A stretch of 54,264 bases of DNA from NCBI RefSeq assembly GCF_009765775.1, contig NZ_LMUU01000195.1, positions 27,166 through 81,429 of the forward strand. Direction: 5' to 3'. Made by a program: the position numbers and the translations under genes. This stretch comes from Beijerinckia sp. L45. GTDB taxonomy: Bacteria; Pseudomonadota; Alphaproteobacteria; Rhizobiales; Beijerinckiaceae. Below, piece after piece: positions 1-9,218 of the stretch (its first letter is position 1; every line of letters begins with the position of its first letter). The notes under the pieces are model-generated. The model worked only from the letters and a program-made list of their open reading frames with translations. It did not search any database and had not been told where the DNA came from.

Positions 1-1
1 G

Positions 2-975
<974 letters not shown>

Positions 976-979
<4 letters not shown>

Positions 980-1866
980 ATCTTTTCGTGTTCGGCCTTG
1001 GGTATAGCGCCCGTCACTTCATCAGCCAGTATGCGGATGCCTTTGAAACCATCAGCGGCACCGTGCGTGACAAGGACCACCAGCGTCCGCCCGTCGATGG
1101 CGTCGAGATGCTGCACTTCAGTCCCGAGGGCGCCAGTCCGGAGATCGACGAGCGGCTGTCGCAGGCCGACGTGATCCTCGTCTCGGTGCCGCCGGGCACC
1201 TCGGTCGATCCTGTGTTGGCCCGCTTCGGCCGCAAGATCGCAAGCATCAAGCGCCCGCAGCGCATCCTCTATCTCTCCACCATCGGGGTCTACGGCGACC
1301 ACGGCGGTGAATGGGTCGACGAGACCGCCGCGCCGACGCCGACCAGCGAGCGCTCGCTGGTCCGCGTTCAGGCGGAAAAAGCCTGGGCCGCGATGGGGCG
1401 TGACCGCACCAAGGCCGTCCACATCCTGCGCCTCTCCGGCATCTACGGTCCCGGGCGCAACGCCCTGGTAAATCTCGCCGAGGGCAAGGCGCGGCGTCTG
1501 GTCAAGCAGGGCCAGGTGTTCAATCGCATCCATGTCGAGGATATCGCCCGCGCCATCGCCGCGCTGCTGGTGCACGAAGGCGAGAACGACGTGTGGAACG
1601 TCACCGACGACGAGCCGGCGCCGCCCCAGGACGTGGTCGCCTACGCCGCCGAGCTGATGGCCATCGAACCGCCGCCCGAGCTGGATTTCGAGATCGCCGA
1701 GCTCACCCCGATGGCGCGCAGCTTCTATGGCGAGAACAAGCGCACTTCGAACCGCAAGATCAAGGAGGAGCTCGGGCTGGATCTCGCCTATCCGACCTAC
1801 CGCGAAGGCCTCGCCGCGCTCTGGGCGGATGGCGAAGGCCGGCTCGCCGCGCCCGTCGCGCTATGA
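976..1866 (+). CDS. NAD(P)-dependent epimerase/dehydratase-like SDR (YeeZ type)
   Basis: A 296-aa extended short-chain dehydrogenase-like protein. It starts directly with a Rossmann strand and glycine motif (FVFGLGYSA, residues 4-12), has the segment [13 protein letters not shown] near residue 100 and an IYGPGRN motif near residue 156, both typical of nucleotide-sugar epimerase relatives. The usual YxxxK catalytic pair is not obvious, as in the YeeZ/NAD(P)-binding subgroup, so the substrate cannot be named. It overlaps queG by ATGA and the downstream antiporter by ATGA, forming a tightly coupled three-gene unit. Confidence 0.85.
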
Positions 1867-2957
1867 AGACCGCTGCGCGCCTCGTCATCGGCTGGGCCGC
1901 CGTCGCCGCCGTGTTCGCCGCGGGCGGTTTGCTCGCGGGGCTGGCCCCGCTGCCGGAGGCCCTGCTTTTTGCGGGTCTGCTGATCGTCATTCTTTGGTCC
2001 GCCTTCGGCGTCGTTGCCGAGGCCGACCATCTCGCGGAGCTCCTGAAAGAGCCGCTCGGTACCCTGATCCTGACGCTGGCCATCGTGCTGATCGAGGTGG
2101 CCTTGATCAGCGCGGTGATGCTCGGCGGCAAGGATGCGCCGACGCTCGGGCGCGACACGATGTTCGCCGTGCTGATGATCGTGCTCAACGGCATCGTCGG
2201 CCTCGGTCTGCTCATCGGCGGCTTCCGCCACGGCGAGCAGCGCTACAACCTTCAGGGCGCGTCGGCCTATCTCGCGGTCATCATCCCGCTGTCGGTCATC
2301 GCATTCCTGTTGCCGAACTTCACCAAATCGACCGAGGGCGGCACGCTGTCGAGCGCGCAGGAGATCGCCTTCTCGATCTTCACGCTGATGCTCTACGCGA
2401 TCTTTTTGTTCGTCCAAACCGGCCGCCATCAGGCGTTTTTCCTGGAGCCGGAAGGCAGGGATGCGGCCATCGAACCGGCAGAACCGCGTCCGGCCGGGCA
2501 GGGCGGCGCGATCGCCCGGCATGCCGCCATCCTCGTGCTGTCGATCCTGCCCATCGTGCTCCTGTCGAAGAAGCTTGCGATGCTTCTCGAACACGGGCTC
2601 TCCGCAGCCAATGCACCGGCGGCGCTCGGTGGCGTCCTCATCGCCATCATCGTGCTGGCGCCCGAAGGCATTTCCGCGCTGCGCGCGGTTTCCGCCAATC
2701 AACTGCAGCGCGGCGTCAATCTATGTCTCGGCGCCGCTGCCTCGACCATCGGCCTGACCGTGCCGGCCGTGATCGTCGTCAGCATCATTTCGGACCAGAC
2801 CATCGTGCTCGGCCTGCCGCCGGCGGAAATGATCCTTCTGGCGACCACGCTGGTCCTCTGCACGCTGACCTTTTCCGGCGTGCGGACGACGATCCTGGAA
2901 GGCGCAATGCATCTCGTGATGTTCTTCGTCTATCTCACGCTGATCTTTTCGCCTTAG
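1863..2957 (+). CDS. chaA: ChaA-type calcium(sodium/potassium):proton antiporter
   Basis: A 364-aa integral inner-membrane protein with about ten hydrophobic segments. It belongs to the CaCA exchanger superfamily: the two acidic alpha-repeat signatures are visible as LIEVALISAVMLGG (about residues 75-88) and LAPEGISALRAVSANQ (about 265-280), the latter followed by a GAAASTIGL stretch. Such proteins extrude Ca2+ or monovalent cations against protons. I placed the start at ATG 1863, which overlaps the previous stop, instead of at upstream codons that would read through the preceding gene in another frame. A central hydrophilic loop (residues about 200-220) separates the two halves. Confidence 0.9.
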   Translation: MKTAARLVIGWAAVAAVFAAGGLLAGLAPLPEALLFAGLLIVILWSAFGVVAEADHLAELLKEPLGTLILTLAIVLIEVALISAVMLGGKDAPTLGRDTMFAVLMIVLNGIVGLGLLIGGFRHGEQRYNLQGASAYLAVIIPLSVIAFLLPNFTKSTEGGTLSSAQEIAFSIFTLMLYAIFLFVQTGRHQAFFLEPEGRDAAIEPAEPRPAGQGGAIARHAAILVLSILPIVLLSKKLAMLLEHGLSAANAPAALGGVLIAIIVLAPEGISALRAVSANQLQRGVNLCLGAAASTIGLTVPAVIVVSIISDQTIVLGLPPAEMILLATTLVLCTLTFSGVRTTILEGAMHLVMFFVYLTLIFSP

Positions 2958-3134
2958 CGCGGCGCCGGCTGCGGCAGGGCGTAGACCCGGCCTCTGCAGC
3001 CTTGGCCGGGAGCGCCCGCGCAGGCAATCGCACGGCCCGCCACCGAGCGTTCTACGCCCTCGTGTCCCCTTGACGGCGGCCTGCGATGCGCCGATTTCTC
3101 GCGGCGCGGCGCGTTGCCGCCGAAAGGGTCTGTC

Positions 3135-3470
3135 ATGTCCATGAAGAAATCCGTGTTCGGTCTTTGCCTCGCAACCGCCCTCGCGATCAGCGGCGCGGCG
3201 ATGGCGCAAACCTCGCAGACAGCGCCGGCCGCCAAGGCCGCCAAGCCGGCTCCGATGATGATGACGGCCTCGCCAGGCACCGCGCTGCTCGACATCAATA
3301 CCGCGACCAAGGATCAGCTCGTGGCCCTGAAGGGCGTCGGGGAAAAGCGCGCCACCGACATCATCGCCGGCCGCCCCTACAAGGGTAAGGATGAACTCGT
3401 TCAGAAGAAGATCATCCCCGCTGCGGTTTATGCCGACATCAAGGGCCAGATCGTCGCCAAGCAAAAATGA
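3135..3470 (+). CDS. Exported helix-hairpin-helix protein (ComEA-like)
   Basis: A 111-aa protein with a Sec signal peptide (MSMKKSVFGLCLATALAISG, cleavage after AMA) and an alanine/proline-rich linker. The C-terminal helix-hairpin-helix domain begins at DINTATKDQLVALKGVG and continues through KRATDIIAGRPYKGKDEL. This is the DNA-binding module of ComEA competence proteins and related small periplasmic proteins, so DNA binding in the periplasm is plausible but unproven. The start at 3135 was chosen because GAAAGG lies 8 bases upstream and because it gives a clean signal peptide. It sits just upstream of the Tad pilus locus, a position that could reflect DNA uptake but may be chance. Confidence 0.85.
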   Translation: MSMKKSVFGLCLATALAISGAAMAQTSQTAPAAKAAKPAPMMMTASPGTALLDINTATKDQLVALKGVGEKRATDIIAGRPYKGKDELVQKKIIPAAVYADIKGQIVAKQK

Positions 3471-3810
3471 CGCTGGTCACCATCCGTTAACCGCGCATTC
3501 GCTCTGTACTCTGAAATCGAGCGGTAGATTGGTAACCGCTTGATTTCAGATGGCTACTTATCCATAAGGCGTGACGCCGACGAATAGTTGAATTGTCGAT
3601 CAATATTTATACGAATTTGTCTCAAATGCTTTATACTTGAATTAAAGCTGTCTATGCATTCTTAACCATGCAAGTAAACGTCGGTCCCGGGTGCAATGCA
3701 CGGAGCCGCTTTAACGTTATCGCAACATCTGCTGGCTAGCGTCTGGATACCGGCGAGGCTTCCCGATGGGGCGCTCCTGGGGCTCTTAACAAACCCAACG
3801 AGGTACCTCT
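3471..3810 (+). promoter_or_regulatory. 340-bp A/T-richer pilin leader region with candidate CtrA site
   Basis: This gene-free stretch is visibly richer in A and T than its surroundings, as expected for a strong promoter and leader of the pilin gene. Besides the inverted repeat at 3511-3549 it holds TTAACCAT at 3662-3669, a known half-site form of the CtrA motif that drives pilA in Caulobacter, and another TTAACC at 3487-3492. No clear sigma-70 pair could be assigned. That CtrA controls this locus is inference from the motif. Confidence 0.4.
3511..3549. repeat. 15-bp inverted repeat ahead of the flp gene
   Basis: Arms CTGAAATCGAGCGGT (3511-3525) and ACCGCTTGATTTCAG (3535-3549) pair over 15 positions with a single G-U wobble and a 9-base loop. 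No T-run follows, so it is not a classic intrinsic terminator. It may end the upstream helix-hairpin-helix transcript or act as an operator or leader structure for the pilin gene. Confidence 0.55.
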
Positions 3811-3975
3811 ATGAAAAATCTTTTCAACCGTTTCGCAGCCGATCAGTCCGGCGCGACCGCTATCGAATACGGCCTGATCGCTGGTCTCATCGCTGTCGTC
3901 ATCATCGGCGCGATCCAAGTCGTCGGCACGAGGCTCTCGGCCAAATTCAACGCCGTAGCCAACAACCTGACCTAG
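3811..3975 (+). CDS. flp: Flp-family type IVb pilin
   Basis: A 54-aa pilin, the main subunit of the Tad/Flp pilus. The short basic leader MKNLFNRFAADQSG ends in the prepilin peptidase site, with cleavage expected between Gly14 and Ala15. The diagnostic Glu-Tyr pair follows (ATAIEYGLIA, Glu at mature position +5), then a single hydrophobic helix and a short hydrophilic tail. Length is normal for the family. The start has GAGG at 3800-3803, 7 bases upstream. An intrinsic terminator follows directly, so the pilin can be made in excess over the assembly genes. Confidence 0.95.
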   Translation: MKNLFNRFAADQSGATAIEYGLIAGLIAVVIIGAIQVVGTRLSAKFNAVANNLT

Positions 3976-3991
3976 CATTCGCGGACTTCCG

Positions 3992-4024
3992 AAAAGCGGC
4001 ATCGCTCGGCGATGCCGCTTTTTT
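3992..4024 (+). terminator. Intrinsic terminator after flp
   Basis: A perfect 14-bp stem (AAAAGCGGCATCGC pairing with GCGATGCCGCTTTT), a 3-base loop and a trailing T-run. It lies 16 bases after the flp stop and separates the pilin transcript from cpaA. Confidence 0.9.
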
Positions 4025-4140
4025 CGTTTTAAGACGGGTCCGGTTTAGGCCGCGGTTAAGGATAGCGTAAAGCCTCGCGTCTATGCTGCGCCTGAACCAC
4101 GGATTATGACGTCCGCTTTCACGCGGTGGGATCCCCGACC

Positions 4141-4647
4141 ATGCTCCAAGCGTCGACGCTGCTGTTCTTCCCGATGCTGATGATGTTCGCGGCGATCTCC
4201 GATCTGTTCACGATGACGATTTCCAACCGGATCTCCATCGCGCTGGTGCTGATCTTCATCCCGCTCGCCTATTTCGGTGGCGTTCCGCTCCCCGAAATCG
4301 GACTCCATCTCGCCTGCGGCGCGGGAATCCTGGTCCTCACCTTCGGCATGTTCGCGTTCGGCTGGATCGGCGGCGGCGATGCCAAGCTCGCGGCGGCGAC
4401 GGCTGTCTGGATCGGCTGGGATCATCTCGGCGATTACGGTCTCGATGCCGCTCTGCTGGGCGGCGCCTTGACGTTGGGCATCCTGATGTTTCGCAATCGT
4501 CCGCTCCCGCGCTGGGGCATTGCCGTCGAATGGATGACGCGCCTGCACGACAAACAGGCGGGCGTGCCATACGGCATCGCTTTGGCGATCGCCGGTCTGT
4601 TCGTCTATCCCGACACGAGCCTGTGGATCGCCACCGTCGTCGCTTAG
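4141..4647 (+). CDS. cpaA: CpaA/TadV prepilin peptidase
   Basis: A 168-aa A24-family aspartic peptidase of the inner membrane that removes the Flp leader. Both catalytic aspartates are visible: Asp in MFAAISDLFTMTISN near residue 20, and Asp in the GGGDAKL motif near residue 80. It lacks the N-methyltransferase domain of PilD, as is usual for CpaA. Start ATG 4141 is preferred; an in-frame GTG lies at 4126. It is the only peptidase gene in the locus and follows flp on the same strand, so it is expected to process that pilin. Confidence 0.93.
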   Translation: MLQASTLLFFPMLMMFAAISDLFTMTISNRISIALVLIFIPLAYFGGVPLPEIGLHLACGAGILVLTFGMFAFGWIGGGDAKLAAATAVWIGWDHLGDYGLDAALLGGALTLGILMFRNRPLPRWGIAVEWMTRLHDKQAGVPYGIALAIAGLFVYPDTSLWIATVVA

Positions 4648-4856
4648 AGTATCGGCCGCAACGTCGGACTTTCCGCGTGCGGTCCGATCTTCTAATCTCG
4701 TGAAGCCGAGGCGTTTCGCGGCTCGCTCACGGACCGTGTTTCGGCGCATCGTCCAAACCAGTCTTCGATTGATCGATCACTTTGCGGACAAAGCATGAGC
4801 GCCGCCGGGCGCGTGCCGTTTCAGCGCATCCGGTCACAACCATGCGATTCATTTTG

Positions 4857-4866
4857 TTAACCTTAA
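4857..4866 (+). promoter_or_regulatory. TTAACCTTAA element upstream of cpaB
   Basis: The 281-bp gap between cpaA and cpaB contains TTAACCTTAA at 4857-4866, 62 bases before the cpaB start. It resembles a CtrA half-site (TTAACC) and pairs with the TTAACCAT seen ahead of flp. The gap suggests that cpaB to tadC has its own promoter. Binding by CtrA is inferred only. Confidence 0.3.
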
Positions 4867-4928
4867 TTTGAGGTTTCACTGGTCTTATCGACGAGGCTCA
4901 TCAGGAGCGACGCTCGGTTTGGACCAAC

Positions 4929-5717
4929 ATGAAAACAGCTCGCCTCGTGGTTATTGGTGTTGCGCTGGCGGCCGGCTTGGGCGCGGCCTACATCGTAATG
5001 GACTCGAAGCCGCCCGAGCCGGTCCGCGTGGTCGTCCCTGCGGCTCCGGTCGAGACCGACGCTGTTCTCGTCGCCGCGCGCGACATCGGGTTTGGCGCCG
5101 TGATCACGGCCGACGACATGCGCTGGCAGCCCTGGCCGAAAGGGCAGATGCCGCAAGGCATCATCGAAAAAAGCCTGCGTCCGAATGCCTTCGACGAGAT
5201 CAAGGGCTCGATCGTCCGCTCCAACTTCCTTGCAGGCGAGCCTTTTCGTCCGGACCGCCTCGTAAAGGGAACCGGCTCCGGCTTCCTCTCGGCCGTCCTG
5301 CCGAGCGGCGCGCGTGCCGTCGCCATCAACATCGACGAAAAGGGCACGACCACCGCCGGCGGGTTCATCCTGCCTAACGACCGCGTCGACGTCGTGCGGA
5401 CTTTTCATGCCGAAGACGGCGCGCCGGGCAGCTTTGCCAGCGAGACCATTCTCACCAACATCCGGGTTCTCGCGATCGGCCAGAGCGTCCAGGAAAAATC
5501 CGGCGAACGCGTCGTCGCGGGCGGTACCGCGACGCTCGAACTCACGCCGGAGCAGGCGGAGCGCGTGATCCTGGCGCAGCGCACCAGCCAGCTCTCGCTG
5601 ACGCTGCGCAGCATGGCGGACTCGGCTCAGGAAGTGGTGGCGCCGACGATTATCGCGCAACCGCCGAGCATGACGATCGTCCGCTTCGGAAACGCCAGTC
5701 AGGCGCGCGTCCGATGA
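4929..5717 (+). CDS. cpaB: CpaB/RcpC Flp pilus assembly protein
   Basis: A 262-aa protein with an N-terminal membrane anchor or signal (MKTARLVVIGVALAAGLG), then a SAF domain (about residues 45-105, beginning VLVAARDIGFGAVITADDM) and the conserved CpaB C-terminal region with GARAVAINIDEKGTTTAGGF near residue 125. CpaB proteins are periplasmic and support assembly of the CpaC secretin. The stop overlaps cpaC by ATGA. Confidence 0.93.
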   Translation: MKTARLVVIGVALAAGLGAAYIVMDSKPPEPVRVVVPAAPVETDAVLVAARDIGFGAVITADDMRWQPWPKGQMPQGIIEKSLRPNAFDEIKGSIVRSNFLAGEPFRPDRLVKGTGSGFLSAVLPSGARAVAINIDEKGTTTAGGFILPNDRVDVVRTFHAEDGAPGSFASETILTNIRVLAIGQSVQEKSGERVVAGGTATLELTPEQAERVILAQRTSQLSLTLRSMADSAQEVVAPTIIAQPPSMTIVRFGNASQARVR

Positions 5718-7153
5718 GCCAATCCTTCCCAACAAGGATGATCCCTTTGTTCTCCCGCAACCCAGCCTTCGCGCTCGCGCTTGTCGCCCTTCTCGGTGCG
5801 ACGCCGGAGTCCATCGAGGCCCGGTCGCAGAACGCCCCCGCGATCGGCGGCGCGACGGAAGGATCGCAGCGGATCAGCATGGGCGTCGGCAAGTCGCTCA
5901 TTCTCGATCTGCCACAGGACGCCGCCGAAATCTTCGTCGGCAATCCCGCGGTCGCCAACGCCATCGTGCGGACCGCACGCAAGCTCTACATCATCGGCGT
6001 CGCCAACGGCCAGACGAGCGTCTACGCGCTCGATCGCCAGGGCCACCAGTTTGCCTCCTTCGAAATCAACATCGGTCGCGATGTCGGCGAACTCGGGCAG
6101 ATCCTGCGCGCCGCGCTGCCCGGCACCGACATCGTTGCCCGCACCATCAACGATACGATCATCCTGACCGGCACGGTCGACTCGGCAGAGGATGCGCAGC
6201 GCGCGTCCGATATCGCCAAGGGCTTTGCTAAAAGCGCCAACCTGGGTGGCGCGAGCGCCGCCAATGCCGATGGTCTCGTCGTCAATTCCCTGGTGATCCG
6301 CGGCCGCGACCAGGTCATGCTGAAGGTCACGGTCTCGGAGATGCGCCGCGACATCGTCAAGCAGCTGGGCGTGACGTCGAGCACCTGGGGTCCGCTGACC
6401 CAGGCCAATCCGTTCGGCATCAACGGTCAGTATTCTGCGACGGCCCTGCAGATCGCCTCGGGCAGCAACTTGTCGGCGACGCTGCAGGCCTTCGAGCGCT
6501 ACGGCGTCTCACGGACGCTCGCGGAGCCGACAGTCACCGCCGTGTCGGGTGAAAACGCCAAGTTCACCGTCGGCGGGCAGTTTCCCTATCCGACGGGAAC
6601 GGTCTGCGTCACGACGACGAGCTGCACCACCGGTGGCGCCGCGTTCAAGGACTACGGCATCACCCTCAACTTCTCGCCGGTGATCCTGTCGGAAGGCCGG
6701 ATCCTGCTGCATCTCGCGACCGAAGTGACGGACATCGACTTCCAGAACTCCGTCATCATCTCGGGAACGCCGACGCCTGGCGTGCGAACCCGGAAAAACG
6801 AAACCACGATCGAGCTGCCGTCCGGCGGATCGATCGCGACGGCCGGCCTGATCGAGCAGCAGACACGGCAGGTCATCAATGGCCTGCCCGGGCTGCTCAA
6901 TCTGCCGATCCTCGGGACGCTGTTCCGCTCCCGCGACTATCTGCGCTCGGAGACGGAGCTGATGATCATCGTCACGCCGATCATCGTCAAAGCCGTCAAG
7001 CCGAACGAGATCGCGCGGCCGGACGATGGGTTTGCCGAGGCGAGCGATCCGCAATCGTGGCTGCTCGGTCGCGTGAACCGGCTGTACGCGACGCCGAGCA
7101 ATCCCGAAGCGGTCAAAAACTACCGTGGCCGCGTTGGCTTTATCCAGGATTGA
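5714..7153 (+). CDS. cpaC: CpaC/RcpA outer-membrane secretin
   Basis: A 479-aa secretin that forms the outer-membrane channel of the Flp pilus. It has an N-terminal signal segment, a pilus N-domain (about residues 50-120, with LILDLPQDAAEIFVGNPAVAN), a BON-like region, and the C-terminal secretin domain (about 200-440) ending in the characteristic GLPGLLNLPILGTLFRS and ETELMIIVTP motifs. Length is typical. It overlaps cpaB by four bases and shares one base with the cpaD start (TGATG). Confidence 0.95.
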   Translation: MSQSFPTRMIPLFSRNPAFALALVALLGATPESIEARSQNAPAIGGATEGSQRISMGVGKSLILDLPQDAAEIFVGNPAVANAIVRTARKLYIIGVANGQTSVYALDRQGHQFASFEINIGRDVGELGQILRAALPGTDIVARTINDTIILTGTVDSAEDAQRASDIAKGFAKSANLGGASAANADGLVVNSLVIRGRDQVMLKVTVSEMRRDIVKQLGVTSSTWGPLTQANPFGINGQYSATALQIASGSNLSATLQAFERYGVSRTLAEPTVTAVSGENAKFTVGGQFPYPTGTVCVTTTSCTTGGAAFKDYGITLNFSPVILSEGRILLHLATEVTDIDFQNSVIISGTPTPGVRTRKNETTIELPSGGSIATAGLIEQQTRQVINGLPGLLNLPILGTLFRSRDYLRSETELMIIVTPIIVKAVKPNEIARPDDGFAEASDPQSWLLGRVNRLYATPSNPEAVKNYRGRVGFIQD

Positions 7154-7920
7154 TGACGATGCGCCCCGATCAAACTTCCCCGTTTCAGTCCCCGAAGCCG
7201 ATGCGCCGGCGCGCGAGCGGCGTAGCCAAGGCGGTGTTCGGCGTGCTCATGCTCGCGCCGCTTGCCGGTTGCGGCACCTCGGACCGCATGAAAATGTCGG
7301 CGATCGCAAACGACGACTATCGTCTGCGTCATCCCATCGTGCTCGCAAAAGAAAGCGTTTCGATCGACATCTTTCCGTCTTTGGCGGCAGGCGGCCTCGA
7401 TCGCCACTCCGCGAAGCAGGTCGCGTCCTTCGCCGAGGAATATCGCCAAGGCGGCCGCGGCCCGATCCTCGTCCTGGTCCCGCGTGGACCCGGGCAGGGT
7501 GAATCGCGTGGGATGGTGGCCGGCATCCGCCGCGCCTTCGAGTCCGGCGGCGTTCGCGCCGCGATCGACGTAACGACCTATCCGATCGGGAACCAGAACC
7601 TGTCGTCGCCGGTCCGGTTGAGCTTCGCTGGATTGAAGGCAAAGGTTGGCGACCAATGCGGCCAATGGCCGAGCGATCTCGCGTCCGGCTCGACGATCGA
7701 CGAGTGGCAGAACAGACCTTATTACAACTTCGGGTGTTCGACGCAGAGCATGATCGCGGCGCAGACGGCGGATCCCCGGGATCTCGTCGGACCACGCGGC
7801 GAGGACGCATCCGACACGTTGATCCAAAGCCGCGCCATCGAAAACGTCCGCAAGGGAATCGATCCCTCGACGACCTGGACCGTCCACAACACGTCCATCG
7901 GTACGGTGGGAGGCAGCTGA
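7153..7920 (+). CDS. cpaD: CpaD Flp pilus lipoprotein
   Basis: A 255-aa protein. After a basic, proline-containing leader a hydrophobic stretch ends in the lipobox LAGC, with Cys40 as lipidation site, so it should be a lipoprotein attached to the envelope. The C-terminal half contains CGQWPSDLA and the NFGCSTQSMIAAQTADPRDL region, a hallmark of CpaD family members. The start at ATG 7153 overlaps the cpaC stop; upstream in-frame codons would run into cpaC. CpaD helps secretin placement or stability. Confidence 0.93.
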   Translation: MTMRPDQTSPFQSPKPMRRRASGVAKAVFGVLMLAPLAGCGTSDRMKMSAIANDDYRLRHPIVLAKESVSIDIFPSLAAGGLDRHSAKQVASFAEEYRQGGRGPILVLVPRGPGQGESRGMVAGIRRAFESGGVRAAIDVTTYPIGNQNLSSPVRLSFAGLKAKVGDQCGQWPSDLASGSTIDEWQNRPYYNFGCSTQSMIAAQTADPRDLVGPRGEDASDTLIQSRAIENVRKGIDPSTTWTVHNTSIGTVGGS

Positions 7921-9164
7921 TGATCGGCGGGGCAGGTTCGGAAGCCGAGATGATCGCGCCGGTTCCGCGCATCTCCATTCAGGCGTTTTGCGAGACCCAG
8001 GAGGTCGCGCAGATCGTGCAGAAGGCGGTCGGCGACCGGCGGATGGAAAAGGCGCACGTCAAGGTCCACATGGGCGGCGCGACAGCCGCCGTGGAGGCCT
8101 ATCGCAGCGCCCCGACGCCGAACATCATCGTGCTGGAAACGTCCGGAGACCGCAGCGAGCTCATCTCAAGTCTCGAGTCGCTGGCCGAATACTGCGACGC
8201 GGGCACCAAGGTCGTGGTCACCGGGCGGCTGAACGACATCGTGTTGTACCGCGAGCTCATGGCACGTGGGATCAGCGACTATCTCGTCGTGCCCTTCGAG
8301 GTTCTCGATTTCATCAGGACCATCTCTGCGCTTTACACCCATATCGACGCCGAGCCGCTCGGCAAGATCATCGCCGTGACGGGCGTGAAGGGCGGCGTCG
8401 GCGCGTCCGTCGTGGCCCACAACATCGGCTTCTCGATCGCCCGCGATCTGCAGCTGCAGACGGTCATTGCCGACATGGATCTCGGGTTCGGAACCGTTGG
8501 TTTGGACTTCAACCAGGATCCGCCGCAAGGCATCGCCGAGGCGGTATTCGCGCCCGATCGTCTCGACGCCAACCTCGTCGATCGTCTGCTGTCACGCTGT
8601 ACCGATCGGCTCAGCATTCTCGCCGCGCCGGCGACACTCGATCGCGTGTACGACTTCTCCGACACGGCCTTCGATCACCTCATCGACATCCTCCGGACCT
8701 CGACGCCTTACGTCATTCTCGACGTGCCTCATGTGTGGAGCGCGTGGGCACGGCGCATGCTCGTCGGCGCCGACGAGATCGTCGTCGTCGCGACGCCGGA
8801 ACTTGCCAGCCTCCGTAACGCCAAGAGCATCGTCGATACGCTGCGGCTCGCTAGGCCGCATGACGGCGCGCCGCATCTCGTGCTGAATCAGGTCGGGGTG
8901 CCCAAGCGGCCGGAAATCAGCATCGCCGACTTCTCCAAGGCCGTCGATCTCAAGCCGGTCTGCTCGATCCCCTTCGAGCCGAAGCTGTTCGGCACCGCGG
9001 CGAACAACGGCCAGATGATCGCCGAGGTGGAGGCGGCCAGCAAGGTCGCGGAAATGATCAGCGACCTCGCGCGAATCGTGACCGGAAAGCACGAAATTCG
9101 CCGGCCATCGAAAAACATACTTAAGCCTTTCATGGATAGACTGTCGCGGAAGAAGGCATCCTGA
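7920..9164 (+). CDS. cpaE: CpaE/TadZ ParA-like pilus localisation ATPase
   Basis: A 414-aa protein with an N-terminal receiver-like domain (about residues 20-140) and a C-terminal MinD/ParA-type ATPase. The deviant Walker A is VKGGVGAS (Lys157 in KGGVGAS), where the usual GK(T/S) lysine is replaced, as is common in CpaE. The MDLGFGTVGLDFN motif near residue 186 follows. CpaE proteins position the Tad machine at the cell pole. The start at 7920 shares one base with the cpaD stop; longer in-frame starts would overlap cpaD. Confidence 0.93.
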   Translation: MIGGAGSEAEMIAPVPRISIQAFCETQEVAQIVQKAVGDRRMEKAHVKVHMGGATAAVEAYRSAPTPNIIVLETSGDRSELISSLESLAEYCDAGTKVVVTGRLNDIVLYRELMARGISDYLVVPFEVLDFIRTISALYTHIDAEPLGKIIAVTGVKGGVGASVVAHNIGFSIARDLQLQTVIADMDLGFGTVGLDFNQDPPQGIAEAVFAPDRLDANLVDRLLSRCTDRLSILAAPATLDRVYDFSDTAFDHLIDILRTSTPYVILDVPHVWSAWARRMLVGADEIVVVATPELASLRNAKSIVDTLRLARPHDGAPHLVLNQVGVPKRPEISIADFSKAVDLKPVCSIPFEPKLFGTAANNGQMIAEVEAASKVAEMISDLARIVTGKHEIRRPSKNILKPFMDRLSRKKAS

Positions 9165-9218
9165 CGGAGCCGGTCACGCTGTCGAACCGCATACGGAGGC
9201 GGTCGATCGGAGAAATTC

